A DNA stretch of 64,000 nt from Maliibacterium massiliense (lineage in GTDB: Bacteria > Bacillota > Clostridia > Christensenellales > Maliibacteriaceae), in assembly GCF_900604345.1 (NCBI RefSeq), contig NZ_LR026983.1, forward strand, positions 1,736,001 to 1,800,000, written 5' to 3'. Below the pieces are notes generated by a model. That model searched no databases and had not been told where the DNA came from. It saw only the letters and a program-made list of their open reading frames with translations. Numbering within the stretch: position 1 is the stretch's first letter; each line of letters starts with the position of its first letter. Of this stretch, positions 25,685 to 34,084 are shown in pieces. The position numbers and the translations under genes were made by a program.

Positions 25685-28600
25685 TTGAAAAAGCGACGCA
25701 TCAACCAGAAATCCATCATGCGGACACTACTTGTGCCCCTGCTTGTGGTTACCATTTTGCAGGCCAGCCTCTTTGTGGTGTCCATTATGTATGGCGGCGT
25801 GCTTGATCAGCTGAACCATAGCGCCTTTGATATCCTCAACGAGCGCGTGATCAACCGGCGCAACGATCTGCAAAACGAGATGGTGCAGCGCTGGTCCAAC
25901 GTGGGCGAGGCGGTGGAGAGCGTCAACGGCCGCGTGGCGGACCTGCTGGCCGAGCGCGGGGCAACGCATGCGGATATCACGCCCAATTCGCCCCTTGCCA
26001 CCGATATCCTGGGCGATATTGCAAACGACGTGGTGTACCTGCTGCGCAGAAACTCCGTCACCGGCGCCTTTGTCATCCTCAACGGGCGCCAGGCCCTGCC
26101 TGAGGACGGCTCCGCGCTGGAGCGCAGCGGCATCTACCTGCGCGACCTGGATCCCGCCTCCAACCCGCGCGATACGTCCGATCTACTCATTGAGCGGGCG
26201 CCGTCTGTGGTGACGCAGCAGCTGGGCATCTCCACCGATACCTGGTGGGAGCCGCAGTTCCATCTGACGGCCGATACCGCTTTGCCTGAGTACCGCATGC
26301 TGCACAGCCCCCTGCAGGCGGCGGCGGACCACCCAGGCGTCTCCTACGCCGATCTGGGGTACTGGTCCATGCCCTTTGTGCTCAGCGGCGAGGCGGGGGA
26401 AAGCAACGAGGTGCTCACCTATTCGGTGCCGCTGCTTGCCCAAGACGGTACGGCCTACGGCGTGCTGGGGGTGGAGGTATCCACCAGCTACCTGCAAAAG
26501 CTGCTTCCCGCCGCCGAGCTGGAGCCGGAAAAGCATGCCAGCTACCTGTTGGCGGTGACGGACGATGCGGGCGCCATCCTGCATAACGTGGTGTCCAGCG
26601 GTCCGCTCTACATCCAGGCCTTTGGGGAAAAAGCGTGCGTCTCGCGCCAGCCCCAAGAGGTCTACAACCACAGTTTTGTGCTGGAGAAGGCCCAGCAGAT
26701 GGAGGGCCAGCTCTACGGCAACGTGCAGGCGCTGCAGCTCTACAACAGCAATACCCCCTTTGAGGGCGAGCGCTGGGTATTGGTGGGCATAATGAGCGAG
26801 CGCAGCCTGCTGGGTTTCTCCAGCAACCTGCGCACCACGCTGTGGATCGCCGTGTCGGCGGCGCTGCTGCTGGGCATCATGGGCGTGCTTGTGGTCAGCC
26901 GCTGGATGACGCGGCCCATCGTGGCGCTTGCGCGCAAGGTGCGCGCAAGCGATCCTAGCGCGCCCGTGATGCTGGAGGCCACCCACATTTCGGAGATTGA
27001 CGCGCTTTCGCGCGCCATTGAGAGCCTGTCAAGCAACGTGGCCAGCGCCGCGTCGCGCCTCTCGACCATCATCGAGATGTCGGGCACTGCCATCGGCGCC
27101 TTTGAATACGACAAAACCACGGATAAGGTGTTCTGTACGGCGCGTCTCTACGAGCTGCTGCGCTTTCCGGAGGCGGCGGCCAAGGAGGATTCCATAGAGA
27201 TGTTCCGCGCGCGCATGCAGACGCTGCGGCAGTACTGCCAAGACGACCACCCTGGCGCGACGCAGCATATCTACCGCCTGCCGCTGGGCGGCGGCCAAGA
27301 GCGCTGGGTGCGGCTGAAGCTGGTGGAGGAGGAGACGCGCACGCTGGGTGTGTGCTCGGATATCACCCAGGAGATGCTGGAGAAGCGTAAGATCGAGTAC
27401 GAGCGCGACTACGATCTGCTGACCAACCTCTACAACCGGCGCGCCTTCCAGCGCAAGCTGTCAGAACTGCTGGCCGCGCCCCAGAAGGTGGGCGTGGGCG
27501 CGCTGATCATGTTGGATTTGGATAATCTCAAATACATCAACGATACCTACGGCCACGATTACGGCGACGCCTACATCCGCTGCGCGGCGGACGTGCTCAA
27601 GGCGTTTGACGGGGAGAGCGCCATCGTTTCGCGCATGTCGGGCGATGAGTTCCTGCTCTTCTTCCACGGCTTTGAAAGCCAGGCGCGGGTGCGCGTGCAC
27701 ATCACCCAGGTGCGCGACGCGATGCGCGCCGCGGCCCTGCCGCTGCCGGGGGGCCAGCAGTTTAAGGTGCGCGCCTCGGCGGGCGTGGCGTGGTACCCGC
27801 AGGACGCCGCCACCTTTGAGCAGCTGCTGCGCTATGCGGATTTTGCCATGTACAAGGTAAAGAACACCACCAAGGGCGAGTTTACCGAGTTTGACATCGG
27901 CACCTACAACCAGGAATCGTATCTGCTGCACAGCAAGGAGGAGCTCAACCGCCTGCTGGACGAACTGTTGGTCAACTACCACTTCCAGCCCATCGTATCG
28001 GCCAGCACGGGCGAGGTGTTTGCCTACGAGGCGCTGATGCGCTCCAAGCTGCACGGCCTCAAATCGCCCAACGAAATCCTCACGCTGGCGCGCTCGCAGT
28101 CCAAGCTCTACCAGATCGAGTACCTCACCTGGTTCAAGGCCATGGAGGCCTTCTCGCTGCAGGATACGGGCGGGCGTGATGTGCGCTTGTTCATCAATTC
28201 GGTCGCCAATCAGATACTTACGCCCGAGGATATCGCCAAGCTGGAGGGGCTCTACCTGGAGGACCTGCGGCGCGTGGTGGTGGAGCTGACCGAGGGGGAT
28301 AAGCTCTCGGGCAGCATGACGGACAAAAAACGGGCGTGCATCAGGCGCTGGCACGCCAAGCTGGCGCTGGACGACTTTGGCACAGGATACAACGGCGATC
28401 TGGCGCTGCTGGACACCTCGCCGGATTTTGTCAAGATCGATATGTCCATCGTGCGGCACGTGGACGTGGATGAGAACCGCAGAAAGCTCATGGCCAATCT
28501 CATCTCCTACGCACAGGAGCGGGGCATCAAGGTGATCGCCGAGGGCGTGGAGACCTACGCCGAGATGGAGACGCTGGTTCTTTCGGGCGTGGACTATCTG

Positions 28601-28702
28601 CAGGGCTACTATGTGGGCATGCCGGTGGAGTGGCTGCAGGATGTCAGCCCCGCGCGCAAAAAGGAGATCATCGCGCTGCACACGCGCCGTATGACGCCGT
28701 GA
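25685..28702 (+). CDS. Two-pass sensor protein with GGDEF and EAL domains
   Basis: 1005 residues. A membrane helix near 15-35, a large extracytoplasmic region to about 380 (Cache-like, with a gly-val-leu-gly-val-glu segment near 262), a second helix near 385-405, a HAMP-like linker, a PAS-like segment (about 460-575), GGDEF about 580-720 with SGDEF at 653-657, and EAL about 740-995. SGDEF variants are often active; no I-site RxxD precedes it. In EAL the metal and catalytic residues are present: YEALMR, FINS, ELTE, LDDFG, KIDM, AEGVET. It may both make and break c-di-GMP. It is probably coupled to the binding lipoprotein upstream. Confidence 0.9.
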   Translation: MKKRRINQKSIMRTLLVPLLVVTILQASLFVVSIMYGGVLDQLNHSAFDILNERVINRRNDLQNEMVQRWSNVGEAVESVNGRVADLLAERGATHADITPNSPLATDILGDIANDVVYLLRRNSVTGAFVILNGRQALPEDGSALERSGIYLRDLDPASNPRDTSDLLIERAPSVVTQQLGISTDTWWEPQFHLTADTALPEYRMLHSPLQAAADHPGVSYADLGYWSMPFVLSGEAGESNEVLTYSVPLLAQDGTAYGVLGVEVSTSYLQKLLPAAELEPEKHASYLLAVTDDAGAILHNVVSSGPLYIQAFGEKACVSRQPQEVYNHSFVLEKAQQMEGQLYGNVQALQLYNSNTPFEGERWVLVGIMSERSLLGFSSNLRTTLWIAVSAALLLGIMGVLVVSRWMTRPIVALARKVRASDPSAPVMLEATHISEIDALSRAIESLSSNVASAASRLSTIIEMSGTAIGAFEYDKTTDKVFCTARLYELLRFPEAAAKEDSIEMFRARMQTLRQYCQDDHPGATQHIYRLPLGGGQERWVRLKLVEEETRTLGVCSDITQEMLEKRKIEYERDYDLLTNLYNRRAFQRKLSELLAAPQKVGVGALIMLDLDNLKYINDTYGHDYGDAYIRCAADVLKAFDGESAIVSRMSGDEFLLFFHGFESQARVRVHITQVRDAMRAAALPLPGGQQFKVRASAGVAWYPQDAATFEQLLRYADFAMYKVKNTTKGEFTEFDIGTYNQESYLLHSKEELNRLLDELLVNYHFQPIVSASTGEVFAYEALMRSKLHGLKSPNEILTLARSQSKLYQIEYLTWFKAMEAFSLQDTGGRDVRLFINSVANQILTPEDIAKLEGLYLEDLRRVVVELTEGDKLSGSMTDKKRACIRRWHAKLALDDFGTGYNGDLALLDTSPDFVKIDMSIVRHVDVDENRRKLMANLISYAQERGIKVIAEGVETYAEMETLVLSGVDYLQGYYVGMPVEWLQDVSPARKKEIIALHTRRMTP

Positions 28703-28717
28703 CGTAAAACCATGTGC

Positions 28718-28751
28718 AAAAGGGCACGGCTGGGAAAGCCGTGCCCTTTTT
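28718..28751 (+). terminator. Terminator after the GGDEF-EAL gene
   Basis: 14-bp stem (28718-28731 with 28737-28750), 5-nt loop and a T run. It closes the binding-protein/sensor operon. The 150 bases up to the TetR stop hold nothing I recognise. Confidence 0.88.
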
Positions 28752-28903
28752 TGATAATGCTTTGCGTGTCCGTTGCACGGTGCGCTGCCGGCGGGCGGCG
28801 TTCCGGCGTGCGAGGCGGATGTCTCGTCGCAGCGCGTCACGCGCGCGGTATGCTGGGATGTGAACAAGTCTTTTGTGCGCAGTATTAAGCTTGCAGCTGC
28901 GTC

Positions 28904-29533
28904 TCACGCGCGGGCGGCGTGCTGGCGGGCGAAGGCGCGCACATGCGCCTCTAGATCGCGCATGGCCTGCTCCAGCGCGCGCGCGTCCGGCGCGTCATAA
29001 CGCTGCAGCAGCAGGTAAATGGGGGCGTAAAACTGCAGCGCCATGGTGGGCGCGTCGCCCGGGGCAAACGCGCCGCAGGCGATCAAATGCGCAAAGAGCG
29101 CGCCCTGGTAGGCGAGCGGGTCGTCCAAATACATGCGCCGCAGCGCCTGGGCCGAGGGTGCGTGCTGGTACTGCTCCATGGTGAGCATCCGGCGGCACTT
29201 GACGGCGAAGGGATCGCAGAGAAAATAGTTCAGCAGCGCCTGGGCAAGGGCTACCAGCGCGTCCTCGCTGATGTGGGCGTAGACGCGCGATGCCTCCTCT
29301 GGCGTGCCCATGGGCGCCTTGAGGGCGGCGGAGGCCGCCTCATAGCGGCGGTTCGATTCCGCAACCAGCGCATCGAAGATGGCCCGTTTGCCCGCGTAGT
29401 GCTTGTAGAGCGAGCTTTCCTTGATGCCGACGCTGCGCGCAATGTCGCGTACAGAAACGCCCGCATAGCCGCGCACGCAGAACAAATCCAGCGCGGCCTG
29501 GAGGATGGCTGTTTTTGTGTCGCGTTTCTCCAT
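28904..29533 (-). CDS. TetR/AcrR-family repressor
   Basis: 209 residues. N-terminal TetR helix-turn-helix: ILQAALDLFCVRGYAGVSVRDIARSVGIKESSLYKHYAGKRAIFDAL (about 9-56). The C-terminal ligand domain is helical and unassigned. GGGAGG Shine-Dalgarno at 8-nt spacing. It is the second gene of a two-gene minus-strand operon after the membrane protein, 30 nt apart, and the operon promoter carries a perfect inverted repeat in its spacer; autorepression by this protein is the obvious inference. The ligand is unknown. Confidence 0.9.
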   Translation of the reverse strand: MEKRDTKTAILQAALDLFCVRGYAGVSVRDIARSVGIKESSLYKHYAGKRAIFDALVAESNRRYEAASAALKAPMGTPEEASRVYAHISEDALVALAQALLNYFLCDPFAVKCRRMLTMEQYQHAPSAQALRRMYLDDPLAYQGALFAHLIACGAFAPGDAPTMALQFYAPIYLLLQRYDAPDARALEQAMRDLEAHVRAFARQHAARA

Positions 29534-29563
29534 GCGCGACGCCTCCCTTGGTCAATAAAGTAT

Positions 29564-29980
29564 TCAGCGCAGCAGCAGCCGGGCAATCTCTACCACCGCA
29601 ATTTTGCCCGCAAAAACGCAGGCGATGATGAAAAAGACGACCCTGCGGTACGCCTGGTTGGGGATAAAGATGCTCGAGAGCGCGGCAAGCGCGATAAGGG
29701 CGCCGCCCGCGCTGCACAGGAGCGAGGGCATGCTCGCCACGGGAAAGAGCCCGGGCGTGCCACCGCCCTGGATGAGCACCTCTACCGAGTGGTGGTAGTT
29801 GTCGCGCATGGCGGCAAAGCAGCACACAACGAGGCCTGCCAGCGCCAACAGCGCGATGTGGCGCCCCCAGTGGGTGACTGTATGACGATTATAGAACATG
29901 AATCCGGCGTAGGCAAGCAGGCCTGCGCTTAACAGGGTGGTCAGTGTGGCGTAGCAGCTGCCGAAGAATCGGGTAAACAT
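29564..29980 (-). CDS. Small four-helix membrane protein under TetR control
   Basis: 138 residues from ATG 29980 (GAAAGGACG upstream; the earlier TTG 30001 overlaps that site). Four hydrophobic helices: about 10-28, 37-55, 83-100, 112-135. Two polar loops include HHSVEVLIQGGGTPG. No family recognised. As the first gene of the TetR operon it is the likely effector of the regulon, for example a small efflux or stress membrane protein, but nothing in the sequence shows a substrate. Confidence 0.7.
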   Translation of the reverse strand: MFTRFFGSCYATLTTLLSAGLLAYAGFMFYNRHTVTHWGRHIALLALAGLVVCCFAAMRDNYHHSVEVLIQGGGTPGLFPVASMPSLLCSAGGALIALAALSSIFIPNQAYRRVVFFIIACVFAGKIAVVEIARLLLR

Positions 29981-30016
29981 GGATCGCGCACGTCCTTTCA
30001 ATAGCTGGTGTGGATT

Positions 30017-30065
30017 AGCTAACGGTTGATAGCCTAATAATAGCTAACAATCGTTAGCTTGTCAA
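30017..30065 (-). promoter_or_regulatory. Promoter with two TetR-type operators
   Basis: Minus-strand promoter TTGACA (30065-30060), exactly 17-bp spacer, TATTAT (30042-30037). Site A, 30042-30059, is a perfect inverted repeat AGCTAAC-N4-GTTAGCT that fills the spacer. Site B, 30017-30034, is a second copy, AGCTAAC-N4-GATAGCC, just past the -10 over the expected start of transcription, 25 bp centre to centre. Binding would block the promoter completely. The TetR gene at 28904-29533 is the natural ligand of both sites. Confidence 0.85.
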
Positions 30066-30241
30066 CCCCATTTTTCTGGCGCGAAAAAAGCAATGCCACG
30101 CCTGGAGACGCGCAGCCACCGCCCCGTTTTGCCCCAGATGGCCTGCTTTTTGGATATAATCCCACCTGTAACGGTACATTTTTTTCTGTTTTAACGTGCC
30201 TTTCAGCGCGCTTCACAAGCTGCAAAGGGCTATAAAATAAG

Positions 30242-30265
30242 CCCCCGGCCGCGCACGGCCAGGGG
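30242..30265 (-). terminator. Terminator of the DtxR-family gene
   Basis: Ten-base arms (30242-30251 with 30256-30265, one mismatch), 4-nt loop, followed on the minus strand by a T-rich stretch. It lies just after the regulator's stop. Between it and the TetR promoter, 30066-30241 holds no gene. Confidence 0.65.
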
Positions 30266-30280
30266 ACTTTGTTTATATGC

Positions 30281-30718
30281 CTATTCCACGCCCGTCCAGT
30301 AGCGCTCCAGCAGCGGGATCAGCCGCTCCAGGTTGCGCAGCGTGCGCTCGGTGACGAAGTGCTCCAGCTGCTCGGTCTGCTCGGTCTCGTTCTGCGTCTG
30401 GTTGAGCAGGCACAAAAAGGCGTGCAGGATATCGTGCCGGTGCAGCAGGTAGCCGCCGATTTCCCAGCCCCTTTGCGTGGGACAGATCACCCCGTAGCGC
30501 TCCGAATCCACCAGCTCCAGCGCGCGCAGGTGACTCACCATCTTGGAGCAGGAGGAGGGCTTTACGTGCAGGGCCGCGGCCAGGTGGTTGATGCGCGCAT
30601 AGCCGTACTTGCGCGCGTCGCGGCAGATCATCTCCAGATAATCCTCCATCGCATCGGTCAGCGTGGGGTTGTTCTTGCGGTTGTAACCCTTGATGGTGCG
30701 AAATTCACCCTCGTCCAA
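30281..30718 (-). CDS. DtxR/MntR-family metal-dependent regulator
   Basis: 145 residues from TTG 30718, spaced 9 nt from AAAGGAAC; the longer frame begins in non-coding sequence. Pattern TLTDAMEDYLEMICRDARKYGYARINHLAAALHVKPSSCSKMVSHLRALELV is the DtxR/MntR winged helix, followed by a dimerisation part with metal-ligand His/Glu residues (HRHDILHAFL, LEHFVTERTL). No SH3-like third domain, as in MntR. It is divergent from feoA, so it probably senses Fe2+ or Mn2+ and controls feoAB. Confidence 0.87.
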   Translation of the reverse strand: MDEGEFRTIKGYNRKNNPTLTDAMEDYLEMICRDARKYGYARINHLAAALHVKPSSCSKMVSHLRALELVDSERYGVICPTQRGWEIGGYLLHRHDILHAFLCLLNQTQNETEQTEQLEHFVTERTLRNLERLIPLLERYWTGVE

Positions 30719-30804
30719 GCGGCATCGTTCCTTTGCGCGTCCATATGCGGAGGGACGCTTTTTTTGTTGTAGCACGCGCAGGGCGCGCGGAATATGTTAG
30801 TATC

Positions 30805-30829
30805 GGGAAACAAAATTTCCCTAGCCTAG
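30805..30829. promoter_or_regulatory. Candidate metal-regulator operator before feoA
   Basis: Two overlapping dyads upstream of feoA: GGGAAA-N5-TTTCCC (30805-30821) and CTAGCCTAG (30821-30829), the latter like the central TAGGCTA core of DtxR/IdeR boxes. Position between the divergent regulator and feoA supports an operator, but no confident -35/-10 pair could be placed. Confidence 0.4.
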
Positions 30830-30853
30830 CTTATGAGACAGAGGTGTCCATTT

Positions 30854-31093
30854 ATGAATAAACAGACCTTTACATTGGATCATACGCCCGAAGGCGCGCT
30901 CGTCTGTGTCAAGGGCCTGCTCGCCACCGGCAGCATGCGCCGGCGGCTGCAGGATATCGGCCTGGTGGAGGGAACGCGGGTGGAATGCCTGCAGAAGAGT
31001 CCCTCCGGCGATCCGGTGGCCTACCTGATCCGCGGCGCCGTCATCGCGCTGCGCTCGGAGGATTCCGCCGGCGTGCTGGTCGAGGCGCACTGA
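30854..31093 (+). CDS. feoA: Ferrous iron transport accessory protein A
   Basis: 79 residues from ATG 30854. SH3-like FeoA pattern: GALVCVKGLLATGSMRRRLQDIGLVEGTRVECLQKSPSGDPVAYLIRGAVIALRSEDS. FeoA works at the cytoplasmic face with the FeoB transporter, probably regulating its G domain. Shine-Dalgarno AGAGGTG. feoB follows 135 nt later with a strong hairpin between, so feoB expression may be set separately. Confidence 0.92.
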   Translation: MNKQTFTLDHTPEGALVCVKGLLATGSMRRRLQDIGLVEGTRVECLQKSPSGDPVAYLIRGAVIALRSEDSAGVLVEAH

Positions 31094-31139
31094 TCCATTC
31101 ATATAGAGAAAAAGCCAAACTTGCAGGATAAACAACGTC

Positions 31140-31198
31140 GATAGGCAAAACGATGCAGCATTTCGGCCAAAGGCCGCCATCTTTTGCCTATCTTTTTT
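31140..31198 (+). terminator. Hairpin with T run between feoA and feoB (terminator or attenuator)
   Basis: Outer stem of 11 bp (31140-31150 with 31182-31192) plus 4 bp (31152-31155 with 31178-31181), an inner CGGCC/GGCCG hairpin (31164-31176), then T6 at 31193-31198. It has every feature of an intrinsic terminator placed inside the feoAB operon, 30 nt before feoB. It may set the feoA:feoB ratio or be a regulated attenuator; no alternative antiterminator pairing is obvious. Confidence 0.8.
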
Positions 31199-31228
31199 GA
31201 AAAAAAGGTGAAGGAGTGAAACAAAACC

Positions 31229-33376
31229 ATGGGCCTGACGGCAGAATCAACGGGCATGGGCGCGGTGGATCATGGCCTGCATATACAAAAGGAGCGCGAT
31301 ACAGACCGCGTGGTGGCCCTTGCGGGCAACCCCAACGTGGGCAAAAGCACCGTTTTCAATGAGCTGACGGGTTTAAAGCAGCATACTGGCAACTGGCCGG
31401 GCAAAACCGTTACCAACGCCCAGGGGTTCTATACCCACAAGGGCGCGCAGTACATCATGGTGGACATACCGGGCACGTACTCGCTGCTTGCGCATTCCCA
31501 AGAGGAGGAAGTGGCGCGGGATTTCATCTGCTTCGGCGAGCCGGATGCGGTGGTGGTGGTGTGCGACGCCACGTGCCTGGAGCGCAACCTCAACCTGGTG
31601 CTGCAGACGCTGGAGATCACCGGCAAGGTGGTGGTGTGCGTCAACCTCATGGACGAGGCGAAGAAAAAGAAAATCCGCATTGACTTTGCGCGCCTGGAAA
31701 AGAACCTGGGGGTGCCGGTGGTGGGCGCGGCCGCGCGCAGCGGCGAGGGCCTGGAGGCGCTGATGGACCGGGTATCCGAGGTGATCGAAGGCGCGCATGC
31801 GGCGCCGCACGTGATCACCTACACCGAGCCCATCGAGCACGCCATCGCCATGGTGCAGCGGGCGGTGGCCCCCCACCTGCACAAGCGCCTCAACGCGCGC
31901 TGGATCGCGCTGAAGCTGCTCGACAGCGACGAGACGCTCAGCGCCTCGCTGTGCGACTATTTGGGGGAGGATGTCACGGCGCTGGAGGATGTGCACCAGG
32001 CCACCGCGCAGGCGCGCGCGTTTCTCAGGCAGAGCGGCGTCTCCAGCGACTGCCTGCGCGATACCATCGTATCGCACATCGTCTTTGAGGCGGAATCCAT
32101 CTGTTCGGATGCGGTGTTCTTTGATAAAGGGGACTACAACGCGCGTGACCGGCGGCTGGATCGGCTCTTTACCAGCAAATGGACCGGCATCCCCGTGATG
32201 CTGTTGCTGCTTGCGGCGGTTTTCTGGATCACCATCTCCGGGGCCAACGTCCCCTCGCAGATGCTCTCCGACGGCCTGTTTTGGGTGGGGGACCAGCTGG
32301 CGGCCTTCCTAGCCTGGATGGGTGCGCCCGCCTGGCTCAACAGCCTGCTGGTGGAGGGTGTCTACCAGGTGCTGGCCTGGGTGGTATCGGTGATGCTGCC
32401 CCCCATGGCGATCTTCTTCCCGCTCTTCACCCTGCTGGAGGACTCCGGCTATCTGCCGCGCGTGGCCTTCAACCTGGATAAACACTTTAAAAAGTGCTGC
32501 GCCTGCGGCAAACAGGCCCTGACCATGTGCATGGGCTTTGGCTGCAATGCGGCGGGCATCGTGGGCTGCCGTATCATCGATTCCCCGCGCGAGCGGCTCA
32601 TCGCCATTCTCACAAACAATTTTGTGCCCTGCAACGGGCGGTTCCCTACCCTGATCGCCATCATCACCATGTTTTTTGTGGGCGCGGCGGCCACGCCGTT
32701 TGCATCGCTCTCCTCCACGCTGATCCTCACAGGGGTGATCGTGCTGGGCGTGGTGATGACCTTTCTGGTATCGCGCCTGCTCTCCGGCACCATCCTCAAG
32801 GGGGTGCCCTCCTCCTTTACGCTGGAGCTGCCCCCGTACCGCCGCCCGCAGATTGGCAAGGTGATCGTGCGTTCCATCTTTGATCGCACCCTCTTCGTGC
32901 TGGGCCGCGCGGTGGCGGTCGCCGCGCCAGCGGGCCTGTTGATCTGGATCATGGCCAACGTGCACATCGGGGACGCCACGCTGCTTGCGCACTGCGCGGG
33001 GTTTTTTGACCCCTTTGCGCGGCTGATCGGCCTGGACGGCGTGATCCTCATGGCGTTTATCCTGGGCTTCCCCGCAAATGAGATCGTCATCCCCATCGTG
33101 ATCATGGCCTACATGGCGCAGGGGCACCTGCTGGAGATGGGCAATCTGATGGAGCTGAAGACCCTGCTGGTGGATAACGGCTGGACGTGGCTGACCGCCG
33201 TGTGCACGATGCTCTTCTCGCTGATGCACTGGCCCTGCTCCACCACGTGCCTGACCATCAAAAAGGAGACGCAGAGCTGGAAATGGACGGCGGTATCCTT
33301 CCTTCTGCCCACGGCTATCGGCATCATCGTGTGCTTTGTCATCGCAAGCGCCGCGCGGCTACTGGGGCTGGCGTAA
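31229..33376 (+). CDS. feoB: Ferrous iron transporter FeoB
   Basis: 715 residues. G domain at the N-terminus with GNPNVGKS (about 33-40), DIPGTYSL (G3) and NLMDEA (G4); then a helical GDI-like region; then some eight to ten membrane helices with the Gate motifs (FGCNAAGIVGCRI, PCNGRFPTLI). Imports Fe2+ at the cytoplasmic membrane, driven by nucleotide hydrolysis. GAAGGAG precedes ATG 31229. Separate from the full-length form only in having a slightly long polar N-terminus (residues 1-28). Confidence 0.95.
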   Translation: MGLTAESTGMGAVDHGLHIQKERDTDRVVALAGNPNVGKSTVFNELTGLKQHTGNWPGKTVTNAQGFYTHKGAQYIMVDIPGTYSLLAHSQEEEVARDFICFGEPDAVVVVCDATCLERNLNLVLQTLEITGKVVVCVNLMDEAKKKKIRIDFARLEKNLGVPVVGAAARSGEGLEALMDRVSEVIEGAHAAPHVITYTEPIEHAIAMVQRAVAPHLHKRLNARWIALKLLDSDETLSASLCDYLGEDVTALEDVHQATAQARAFLRQSGVSSDCLRDTIVSHIVFEAESICSDAVFFDKGDYNARDRRLDRLFTSKWTGIPVMLLLLAAVFWITISGANVPSQMLSDGLFWVGDQLAAFLAWMGAPAWLNSLLVEGVYQVLAWVVSVMLPPMAIFFPLFTLLEDSGYLPRVAFNLDKHFKKCCACGKQALTMCMGFGCNAAGIVGCRIIDSPRERLIAILTNNFVPCNGRFPTLIAIITMFFVGAAATPFASLSSTLILTGVIVLGVVMTFLVSRLLSGTILKGVPSSFTLELPPYRRPQIGKVIVRSIFDRTLFVLGRAVAVAAPAGLLIWIMANVHIGDATLLAHCAGFFDPFARLIGLDGVILMAFILGFPANEIVIPIVIMAYMAQGHLLEMGNLMELKTLLVDNGWTWLTAVCTMLFSLMHWPCSTTCLTIKKETQSWKWTAVSFLLPTAIGIIVCFVIASAARLLGLA

Positions 33377-33627
33377 CCACGGGCGCACCGCGCCATGCCT
33401 CAAAGAGCGCCTTGCTGCAGCCAGCTTCCCTGCGGCATAACCGGCAGCGCATTGCGGGCGGGCTTATGCGCAGGGAAGTGCCCCTGCACGCATGGCAGGC
33501 GCAAGGGGAGTGCGCGAAGAGCCCTGCGCGCCTCCTGCTGGACGCGCGCGGGAAAAGCGGCGCAGGTACGCCAAAGTAAGGCGTAAGCGCCGCGCACTTT
33601 TCGCAAAAGGCGTGCATAACCGTGCAC
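33377..33627. other. Region without a recognisable gene
   Basis: GC-rich stretch after feoB. Short frames exist on both strands but none has a Shine-Dalgarno or family resemblance. Confidence 0.5.
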
Positions 33628-33660
33628 AAAAGCCTGCCGGCATGAGCCAGCAGGCTTTTT
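33628..33660. terminator. Bidirectional hairpin terminator
   Basis: AAAAGCCTGC (33628-33637) pairs with GCAGGCTTTT (33650-33659), with an inner GGC/GCC extension. The A run and T run let it serve feoB and the minus-strand membrane gene at 33680. Confidence 0.82.
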
Positions 33661-33679
33661 GCGGCGTGCCTATTTGCTG

Positions 33680-34072
33680 TCAGGGGGCGATCTGCCGCTT
33701 GCCGAAGTAGGCGGTGAGCATCAGCACCAGCGTGCTTGCGGCAAGCAAACCATCCATCATGCCTGCGGGCAGCATGAAGATCGCCAGCGCCAGCGTCACC
33801 ACACAGTTGATGAGCGATAGCGCCAGTCCCCACATGCGTCCCTTGTACCGGCCAATTGTGCCGGTCAGCCGCAGGGCGCCGTAGATTCCGCCCATCGCCA
33901 GCATCATGTAAAGGTTTTCCTGCAGGTAGGGCACGATGAAGAAAAAGAATCTGCCTGCGTCGAACGCCTCCGCCCCCATGGCCAGCGCGGGCAGTACTGC
34001 GAGGCATCCGCCCAGCTCCATCAGGCCGCCGTGCAGCATCATGATGACCGCGGCGATGCGGCAACGTCGCAT
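33680..34072 (-). CDS. Small integral membrane protein
   Basis: 130 residues with AAGGAGG at 7-nt spacing. Four hydrophobic helices (about 5-30, 43-65, 80-98, 102-122); Arg/Lys residues between helices 2 and 3 (LTGTIGRYKGR) give an inside-positive loop. No known family. It lies 12 nt downstream of the DUF6125-like pseudogene on the same strand, so the two formed an operon. Confidence 0.65.
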   Translation of the reverse strand: MRRCRIAAVIMMLHGGLMELGGCLAVLPALAMGAEAFDAGRFFFFIVPYLQENLYMMLAMGGIYGALRLTGTIGRYKGRMWGLALSLINCVVTLALAIFMLPAGMMDGLLAASTLVLMLTAYFGKRQIAP

Positions 34073-34084
34073 ACAAAGGCCTCC

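Noticed and set aside
29340..29365. tRNA T-loop-like sequence GGTTCGATTCC
   Set aside because: It is inside the TetR gene with no tRNA cloverleaf around it.
33395..33710. Short frames between feoB and the membrane gene
   Set aside because: Composition is Arg/Ala/Cys-rich as in random GC-rich frames; no ribosome site or homology seen.
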